Positions 43,676 through 53,535 of a stretch of 64,000 nucleotides of DNA are shown here, piece after piece. Source of the DNA: Microvelia longipes (taxonomy: Eukaryota; Arthropoda; Insecta; Hemiptera; Veliidae); contig JACMZG010001911.1 of the NCBI GenBank assembly GCA_018340805.1, positions 57,527,805-57,591,804 of the forward strand, written 5' to 3'. Below the pieces are notes generated by a model, which saw nothing but the letters and a program-made list of their open reading frames with translations, was not told the DNA's origin and did no database searches. The first letter of the stretch is position 1. Each line of letters opens with the position of its first letter. Both the position numbers and the translations under genes were made by a program.

Positions 43676-45712
43676 CAGGGTGTCCACGGATGGAGTTGCC
43701 TATACGTGTAAATGACAAAAAATTTCATTTTTCGACAAAAAGTCACTCTTTATAAAAATTTTTGCTTGTTTTGAAACGAAGATTGAGCAGACTAAAAGTT
43801 TCGTACCATGTACCCAGTACCCAAAATGTACAATTTTTTAAAATTCGCCAAGAGAGAAGTAGGTCTAATTTTGATTTTACGACAAAAAGTTATTCTTCAA
43901 AAAGTCACTTATTTTTTAAAAAAATCAATTTATGCAATAAAAACATGACAATCATTTTTCACCATTAATTAAATTTTTTTATTCATTTGTTTTTTTTATT
44001 TTGTTTTGATTTAATGAAAACACAAAATCAGCTGATTAATTTATTAATAATAAATGTAAACAAACTACATAATAAATCTGTTCTACTATGTATTTAATAA
44101 ATACAATGTTCTAAATCTAAATAAATAAATAAAAAATCTAAAGTAAGAAAAATAAAGGAAAAGTAAAATAACGCAGTCGTATTATTCAATATGTAAACCA
44201 CCACGTTCGACGCACAGTTCTAATCTTTTCTTGAATTCATTATAGACTCTGCCTAACATTTCTTCGGTCACTGTTTTCACTGCTTCTCGTATCTTGTTTT
44301 TTAAAATATTTACATCATGAGGAACAGTTTCGTGAAATACTTTCTGTTTCAAGTACCCCCACAGAAAGAAATCCATTGTGCGCAGGCCAAGCAATAGGTC
44401 CAAATCGTCCTATCCATTTTCCTGGAAATTTATGGTCTAACCAATCTCTGACGTTATAGGTTGAATGCGCCGGACATCCATCTTGTTGGAAATGCATTTT
44501 TTGTCTAAAGTCTAAATTTTCTTCGTCTAACTGTGGCCAAAAAAAATTGTCTAATAAATGTAAGTAGCTGTCTTGGTTCAGTGCCCCGTCTAAAAAATAT
44601 GGTCCAATTATTTTTGTTGGTGTCATGGCGCACCATACATTTACTTTTTTAAATGTTTGACTGTTTGTAGTATAGTAATAGAATAATTTGGATTGTCCTG
44701 TGTCCAGTATCGTGCGTTTTGTGAGGATACATGTCCGTTGGTACTAAAAGTCGATTCGTCGCTAAATATTATTCGTTTGTGGAAATTTCGGTTTCGGTCT
44801 ATTTTTTCACCTAATGCCAAACTGTCTGATTCTGAGCGACTTGGAGGGATTATCCCTTACGGAATCTAGTACCAACAATGTTGCTGCGTCGTCTTCATTG
44901 TATTCTTTTCTCTGCTTTTTTACGTCAGCGACACTGCCGGTTCGCACAAATTTTTCAATTATTTTTTTTAAATTTTGCCTGGTTGCGTTAACATTAGGAA
45001 ATCTAATATGAAACAGTTCTATAGCTCGAGCGTATGTTACGTCCCCAATACCGTAACACTGAACCAAGTATATTCTCTGTTCTTGCGTTAACATCTTGAA
45101 TTAATAAAAGAATTTAAAAAATTAAAAAATTAAAAAAGTTATTTAAATTAGCTTTAGCAAACAATATTAATAATATCGTCTAACTTACCACTTTAGAAAA
45201 AATAATGTCTTAGTACAAGTTCAATAATTATTTAAGTACGAATAATACTTTCAATAATTGCAAATAAAAAAAAGTAATAATCTACTTAATCAAGTAATCA
45301 AAATCATAAGTATTTATTAAAGTAGAAAACAAAATACACGTGGAGTTTGTTTACATTTATTATTAATTAATTAATCAGCTGATTTTGTGTTTTCATTAAA
45401 TCAAAACAAAATAAAAAAACAAAAACAAATGAATAAAAAAAAATAATTTTAATTAATGGTGAAAAATGATTGTCATGTTTTTATTGCATGAATTGATTTT
45501 TTTTAAAAATAAGTGACTTTTTGAAGAATAACTTTTTGTCGTAAAATCAAAATTAAACCTACTTCTAGTACATGGTACATGGTGCGAAACTTTTAGTCTG
45601 CTCAATCTTCGTTTCAAAACAAGCAAAAATTTTTATAAAGAGTGACTTTTTGTCGAAAAATGAAATTTTGTGTCATTTACACGTATAGGCAACTCCATCC
45701 GAGGACACCCTG
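43676..45712 (-). mobile_element. Tc1/mariner-superfamily transposon with long terminal inverted repeats (decayed)
   Basis: The ends begin CAGGGTGTCC and lie between TA dinucleotides, the superfamily's target. The TIRs are unusually long: about 390 bp, 43676-44067 against 45345-45712, with high identity including the word ACACGTATAGGCAACTCCAT. The single transposase gene between them is broken. The whole element sits inside a TA microsatellite (43422-43537 and 45713-45811 are its two halves), so the exact target duplication cannot be told apart from the repeat. Confidence 0.93.
44182..45094 (-). pseudogene. DDE transposase of the mariner-like element, broken
   Basis: The reading begins MLTQEQRIYLVQCYG (start at 45092-45094) with an HTH-type N-terminal region, then shows IIFSDESTF (first acidic block), QQDGCPAH (second) and MDFFLWGYLKQKVFHETVPH near the end. 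There are at least three defects. The frame is lost near 44807 with apparent loss of sequence before DRNRNFHK. The frame shifts again near 44626-44640. A deletion near 44380 joins WPA directly to MDFFLWG, removing the SPDL block that carries the third acidic residue in relatives. It cannot encode an active enzyme. Confidence 0.88.
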
Positions 45713-45719
45713 TATATAT

Positions 45720-45811
<92 letters not shown>
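45713..45811. repeat. (TA)n microsatellite, directly abutting mariner
   Basis: The element's terminal CCCTG runs straight into TATATA, as expected for insertion at a TA target inside a TA repeat. Confidence 0.95.
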
Positions 45812-45812
<1 letters not shown>

Positions 45813-46087
45813 TCTATAATTAGGCTATGTTTTTAAAATTAAAAGTAAATTAGGCTTCCTATAATCATTAATACTACTTCAGTTAAAAGTAGACTCTTCC
45901 AATTGGGATGCAATTTTGGACCTCCTTTCGGGCCCATAAGATGTAGGCCCTAACTCCTCGGGCCTTTTTGGCTCAGTCCGCCACTGGTGCCATCACAATA
46001 ACTTTCTTATATATACTACGGTATAAATGAGGATAAGTAAAATGCTATAGTTTTGAAAACTAAAGCGGAGTCGTTTCAACATCATAT

Positions 46088-46093
46088 TTTATT
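46088..46093 (-). terminator. poly(A) signal AATAAA of the GLUT-like gene
   Basis: AATAAA on the minus strand lies 33 bases past the stop codon of exon 8. This is a normal, if short, spacing for an insect 3' UTR. Confidence 0.6.
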
Positions 46094-46125
46094 TAGGCAC
46101 TTAATTGCTATTTCCTAAATTAAAT

Positions 46126-46257
46126 TTAAGAGAATTCAGATTGAATGATTTCTTCAACGGTTCTGTTCTTCGTTTCAGGAAGGAACAACTGTATAATTAG
46201 GGCTGACGTTATCTGACAGACAAGAAATATTAAGAAAACCCATGCTCCCAAGACAGC
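46126..46257 (-). CDS. GLUT-like exon 8 (TM12, C-terminus)
   Basis: It encodes AVLGAWVFLIFLVCQITSAL, then LFLPETKNRTVEEIIQSEFS and a TAA stop. PETK.RT..EI is the C-terminal sugar-porter signature. Acceptor TTTTTCAG. The next bases upstream in genomic terms are a TA microsatellite at 46306-46369. Confidence 0.95.
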   Translation of the reverse strand, partial: AVLGAWVFLIFLVCQITSALIIQLFLPETKNRTVEEIIQSEFS

Positions 46258-46304
46258 CTGAAAAATTTAAGCACATCATTAGCAAACTAGGTTCTCTGAT
46301 TAAA

Positions 46305-46370
<66 letters not shown>

Positions 46371-49300
46371 TACAATATTCTACTTAATAAAACAGGAATT
46401 AAGTTTTTAATAAGTTTCATCTTATACGATTGAGTCAATCGTACAGCTGGTCTCTGTAGCTGCTCTTCGGAATGTTCAGATGTTTAAACGTAGAGTTTTG
46501 ATAAAAAATGGGTATAACATGTTTTCTTATTTTTATGCTTCTACATCCTATACATATTTGGATTCAAATTAACAATAAAATATTAAATATTCTTATTATA
46601 AATAGTCTAATAAACGAGTGGGTTTTTTTTGCGAAGTTTTAAATAGTAAATTTTTAAATTTCATAAGGATACCCCCAAAAAAGTCCTTTAACTGTGCATT
46701 ACAGCTACGATCATAGTGGACCAAAACGTGTCCCGTTTAATAAAAAATATCGAAAATTCTTGCAAATAAAGTTTGAAGCTAAGATTCTCTAAAAATACTT
46801 ATTAATGCCAGTCTTATAGGAAAAAGTCTTATAGGAGTTCCTGTATATCAGTCATCAGGAAATACAATCTCATAGTTTTTACCTTGCATATTGCAACCAT
46901 ACAGCTTGTTTTTGACGTATGTTTTGTGATGGGTTCTTCTCAATTTTTTATCCTCAGCGAGGTCACTTAGTCACTTTGATTGCAAAATACGTCATCCTCT
47001 TTATTCAAGATCCTTACCTTTTAACGATTCCCAAAAGAAAGATGAGCTAATGATTTAAATAGCAAAGGTTAGCACCACTATGAATAATATCTATACTTTG
47101 GTGAGGCATTTAAATCTAAAGCATGCACTAAATCCTAATTTTTTTTCTAGATTGCTGTTACCCTTTGCGATTCATAGGGACTTAAATTACGACATTTAAA
47201 GTTTAATAGTTAGTAGAAATACAACCCTCTTTTCAAAAACAAATTTTAAAGCAAAAATAAAGCTTTTGCGACTTTCTTATATGGTAGGATTCATATAAAG
47301 GTTCCAATCAAGGATCATAAAACCTAGAGTAACCTCCACGAGTAATTGTTTTAATGAGAAATGGGGAATCTTCAAGAAATAATTCTCAAAGGGTGCATCT
47401 GTTTAAACCTTAGTTAAATATTCCTTGTCAGAGTGCAATACTTTTCCCCTTTCAATGTTAAGAAAATAGTAATTTCAGGTAGTTTCTACCTGAAATTAGG
47501 ATCTCTATATAGGATACTATGGTAAAGCATAAAGCTTCACTCCTACCTAATCTGATTAAATATCTAATCAATTAATCTATTCTTGATCATTGAGTCCTCT
47601 ACAATCTCATAAGCTCATTTTTCCTTTGGAAAGTTGCTATAAAACCAAAACTGCCAGCTTGAGACTACCCCAGCTTTTAGTCTAGAGTAAGGGTTTCAGA
47701 TGCTTTTCTATATTTAACAAGAGGAAATATAAATATTCTCTTATTCTGACGTACCTGAAGGGGTGGAAAGCATAGACAGACTATCAAATTGAAAAACCAA
47801 TTAGTTGGCACCAAAAATGCATAAGCGACAGGACGAGCATTAGCATAGAAAACTTCTGAACCGAACATCCATGGTATCGGTCCAGCTCCAATGGCGAAGG
47901 CGCAAATGAAGATCAGTATGAAGAACAGACTCGGCCAGCGAAGCCATGTTTGATCTGGATAAAGGTCCTGTTGAAAGATAATAGCGTTATCTTCAAGCAG
48001 TTTAAGCATTTTGAAACCCCCGATAAAAGAATATGCTTTATAAAATAAATGGCAATTTCCTATCTTTTGCACACTATTTTGAAAATTAATTATCTAATAT
48101 ATTTGACTTCAGTACTATAGATTCCAGTTCTTAACATTATTTTAAAACATCGGTACCTCGCTATAAGTTTCCACATAGCAACGGACTCGCTTTGCTCGTC
48201 CTCAGAATGTCCTCTCAAAAGCTTATACTTGTCCCTTGTACCGTACACTCGGAAAGGTCTTGAATTCAAGGCCGGCCAACCTAGCTAGGGTTTTACGTGA
48301 ATTCCTTGGCTACTTATACACAAATGCGGGGTTGGTTCCTGTTTCATCAAAGACAAGTCTATCCACGCTTCCGTGTTCTTCAGCTCACGCAAAGTTATGG
48401 TTCTGCGGGCTAAGGAAGATGGAGATCAGAAAGATATACTGAGTCTTCGTGTGTCCGAAAACTTAGTCAGTGAAAGTAAAGGCTGCTCTTTTCTTGAAGA
48501 CAGACGTCTCCTAGTAGCATTGCGGAGCTTTAACATTCAGGTCAGGGCTAAAGAATGAGTTTGTGCCCACTAACTTCAGGGTTTCTAGAGCACATTTTAA
48601 TTAGCAATTAAAAAACATAATATTTAAAAAAGTAAAGATTCGCGGCAAAAAGCTATTACGTCACTTGAGTTATGCATTTGATTGGCTCATTTCAAATCTC
48701 AAGGTCAATTGTAAAACCAGCAAATGTTCAAAACCTAGTTTTAGTTATTACCAGTTTTTATTATATATTGTGAGTGACTTTTAAGCCTGCAATACTCACA
48801 ATTGACATATAAATTGTTTTTCTTAGGGATCTACAATTTTTAGGCAAAGCCGATATCAGGAAAAAATAAGTTTCAATTGATAGTTGTTTTACCTTACGTT
48901 TCGTTCAAATTAAAATTATTGCTTAGAATTTACGTAAATAATTATTATTTTATTAATCTGCACCATTTTTTGTAAAAAAAAATGCGTGGATAATTGCTAG
49001 TTTGAATAATTTTTGTTCAAATTAAGTACGTATATATATATCATCTTATAGTTGGGACGTGTGACTCCGATTTTGGGCAGTTTACTGCGCTGAGATTACT
49101 AAAAGAGAAGCTTTATTGATGCTTTTTTTATTAAAGTTAGTAGATATTATTAAAAGAATAACTATTTCCTCTTTTTCAATGTAATCATTGCATACATTAA
49201 ACGATATCAAAGATAAACAACAAGCGCTTGAATATTTATCACTGATAGATTTGATTATGTGCACAAAACATTTTAAAACACAAAATTACCACTAATATTT

Positions 49301-52300
49301 CGTTTTAATTTCTTAAAATAGCATAAATATAATTATAATTTTAAAATATTATGATTAAAATGATACAATACATCGATTATTGTTATTACATGTAATAAGA
49401 ATGATTTCCCGCTAGAACTTTTGAAGCGGTTTTGCAATAGAATAAAGCAGCTAGGACTCTTTAAATAAACGGTACACTAAGCAACAAAATATATCCCACG
49501 AATAGTTCTAAATAAATCCGCTGTGGTGTGATACCGGTCCTGCCTTGAACAACATGCTCTAACAACAATAGTATACTTTAAAAATTAATTAAATTAATTG
49601 GAACACTTTAAAAAAATCACAAGTGCTATTATTCATTAAATGTAGTATACTTTTTAATAGAAATGTATTTGGGAAACATGCATTTTCCTCATTCCGGTGT
49701 CATCCGGGTTTCGGATTTTTTTGCGAACACAGTACTTTTCCTTTATACCTTGAGTACAAAGAGGTACTCTTTGAAAGAAAACGTACACAAGTAATTCGAT
49801 AAAAATTGAACTACCACTGATAATGAGATGAAACTTGGTACATTTTGTTATACGGTCTTATACATGACTACATTTGTGGTAAATTCCATCTCGATCAAAA
49901 CATATTTTTGGCGTTTTATGACTTCTCAAAAATGTTGCTGATTAATAAAGGGTATGAACGCTCAAGAAAGTTGTAAATCTGTTTTCAAAAAATTAAACAT
50001 ACTGACTGTTCCTTCATTGTATATTTTTGAAAATATCAAATTAGCTAGATTAAATTTGCATAAATATTCAAAGCGTGAGAATATACATAAATACAACACA
50101 AGGAACAAGAATAAAATAGTTGTTAAAAAACATAAAACTAACTTTTATAAAAATACTACAGAGTATAATAGTTCTGTTTTTTACAATAGTCTACCTGAAA
50201 ACATAAAAGAAATAAAAAAAGATGCACAATTTATAAAAAAGACCAGAGAATTATTAATCTCTTCCACTCTTTACAATGTGAAAACAGATATTTATTGGGT
50301 TTTTTTAATTTTCTTAAATGTAAATTTTTTTATTTTTATATATAATTTTTGAAAGTTATGATCTATTTTGACGCATGCTTGTACTTCTATGTTTAAAAGC
50401 AAATAAAAGTTTTTTCTGATTCTGATTCATCATTGTCGGTTAATGACGTCATAAAAAATATTTTCCGGGTAGCACAATTATTTATTTTGATTTTGCACCA
50501 AGTTTCAAGACTCTAGTATAAACTCTCTTTGATGATAACAGACACACACATACAGACAACATTTTGGAAACCACTCAGGAGGTCACAAAAATACCTAAAA
50601 TGCATAATTCGGGTAAAATCACGGATTTAGATTTCTAGTGCAAACACAAAAATAAATTCTTCACTAATAAATTAGTTTTTTATTTTCTTTATAGATTAAG
50701 AAAAGAAAAAAATAGTTTGAGCCGTTTTGAAATCTTAAACTTATAAGACACGGGTTATAAAAAGTAACCTTCCTTAGATGTCCGACTGAACAATTTGCTT
50801 CTCAAGATGCAATATTTCTAAACAAATTGTTTTCATTCCTGGGAGCTTGACGCGCCACAGTCACCTATTCTATACGTTTTTTTTAACAACGTCATTGATA
50901 ATAGTATGGTACTACAGGTTTTTATTACCACGCAAACTAGGAATCCAACAAGACACCCTGTAGATATTGCCATTACAATGAAGCCATAGAGAAGCAACGG
51001 CTTGCGTCCAAGTTTATCCACCACAAATACAGATATGATAGTCATTACAAAGTTGACAACACCAATTGCAACAGAGCACATCTGAGAATCGAGTAGAGAT
51101 AGATTTGCCGACTTAAAAATATCAGTTGAATAAAAGATTATCTGAAATAATAACAAATATATTAATAAAGAAATAATTAAATAAAATCATCATTACGCAG
51201 CTAAATGCACATGAATTAAGATCTAACAAGTCCAATTATTATATAGTATACCTAGATAGATCACCTAGCTAAGTCAGGCACTGAATTTAAACAATGCTAG
51301 GGAAAATCTCCCAATGCTAAACCTCCACTAGGCATACTAGGATTCTGATTGGCTCTACCTATTGATAGAGTAAGGGCAAAGAGTTTAGTATTAGAAGAGG
51401 AGCAATGTAACGTCAAAATACGGGGAATGATAATGTGTAGTACACACAAGCAACCTAGATAGAAAAATCTATCTAGCAAAATAGATAGCAACAGGGAAGG
51501 AAGTCAGTGATTCCTCTTGTGCAACAAATCGCGCTACTAAAACTCTACTCTTATACTTTAAAATGTTCCACCCTTCTAAACCAAGATGGTAAATTATCGA
51601 CAATCTCACCAAAGATTATTCGCGATCCAAAGTATGTAGTAGCACCACCGTCGCTGATAAGAAATTGATAACGAAAGAGTGATCGTTGTTAAAGACCTTA
51701 TGGGGTTTTTTGGTTTTTCTTATTTGTGAGGATTACTTATTTAATTTTTTCTAAAAGTGCTTAAATTGAATTAATTTTAGGGCGTGTAAACTCATTAGAA
51801 TCACTATTTAATTGGAAAATAGGGTTTTAATGGGTTGTCACGAGTATTTAAATTGATTAATAAGAAGGTGAAAATCACAATATAGTGTTTTATTTTATTA
51901 TTGCCAATTAATGTTACTTTTAATAATTTTAGTTTCCACAAACACACAAAATTGCCTTTTTATTGCATTAAATTGTTTAAATTAGTTGTAACAGGTAGTT
52001 AAATTAACTGATAAGCTGATTTTCACCGCAATGGTGTTTTAATTTATTAATCAATTTTATTTACACACTAAAATAATTAATAACTCAATAACTTAACTTT
52101 TTTGTAAAATATTTGTTTAAATCGTTCGATTAGGTTTTATTATTTCTGGCTTAAATCGGACAAGTCTTGACAAACGAAATTTATATCGGCTCTCATATAC
52201 ATAAGAAAATTAATTTTAAGTCTGTTTTATTGACAAAATCTATATTTATGGAAAATAATGTTTATCGTGTATGCTTGTATAAATATTGTTCTATTATTTC

Positions 52301-53446
52301 AAAAATTTGTCGTTTAGATTGATAAGTACGCTGTGTTCATAGCAAACCTTATTATAAGGCCAGCATTACTGTTTTTATTTTTGTAAATAAAGTGTTAATA
52401 TATAATTAAAATAAATATAAGAGCCTTAGCTTAAACTAAAATAATTCTTGATAAAATTCCCATTGTTTTTACTTAGTAAGATTATGTACAATAAGTATTG
52501 AATTTCACGTTTTTTGTGGACCTATATTCCGGGAGAAAAAAATGATGATTTTAGTTATGGTATTTATAGATGACGAAAGCCTATATAGCTCTATAGTCTC
52601 TGGTTGAAGGTATAAAGGTACAAGTGGCGAAGGGGTTAGGTAAAAGGAACTGATAAAGTGAGAGAGTCGATTATTTACCATCTCTGTTTAGAAGGGTGGA
52701 ATATTTTAGAGTGAGTATAAGAGTAGAGTTTTAGTAGCGCGATCTGTTGCACAAGAGGAATCACTAATTTTCTACCCTGTTGCTATCTATGGTTGCTACT
52801 GTGTACTACACATTATCAATCCCCGTATTTTGACGTTACATTGCTTCTCTTTTAATAGTATACTCCTTGGTTCAACTAAGTAACCAATTAAACAGGTAAT
52901 CCTTACTGCATTAATTCCTGACAACTGCTGAGCAACCATGAGGAAAAAGCAGAGCCAAAAGGGTTTCCAATAAATTTTCTGCGAACAGAATGCTCTCACT
53001 GTTAGTGCAGGTTGGGCTTTGCCAGCGGCGGATTCAGCTTTGATTGCAGCAAATTCTTGCTCCGCAGTATCCTTCTTTGCGTTGATTCTATCAAATGCTA
53101 TAAAAGTAAAAGCAATAATCACCTTTAATTGTCTTTTTGCTGGTTTTAGATATCATGTGGGTATATTACTTTTAAATAATAATAACAATAATACAATACT
53201 GCCCGTCCGTTTTGAGCCTTTGCGGCTTATCAGAGATAACCCCTGCTGGAATTATCTCAGGTGGTAATCGCTACCATTACTCTCCAAATATATTCTAAAG
53301 TTGGCGATGATTGATTTGCATTTTAATCTGATATAAAGTGAGAGCGTAACCTGGGATACGAACTCTAGACCTCTACGGTGTCAAAAGTCTATATAAATAC
53401 TGACGTTTTAACGACCTCGACCACTGAGGCGGCCTTTATATATATA

Positions 53447-53535
<89 letters not shown>

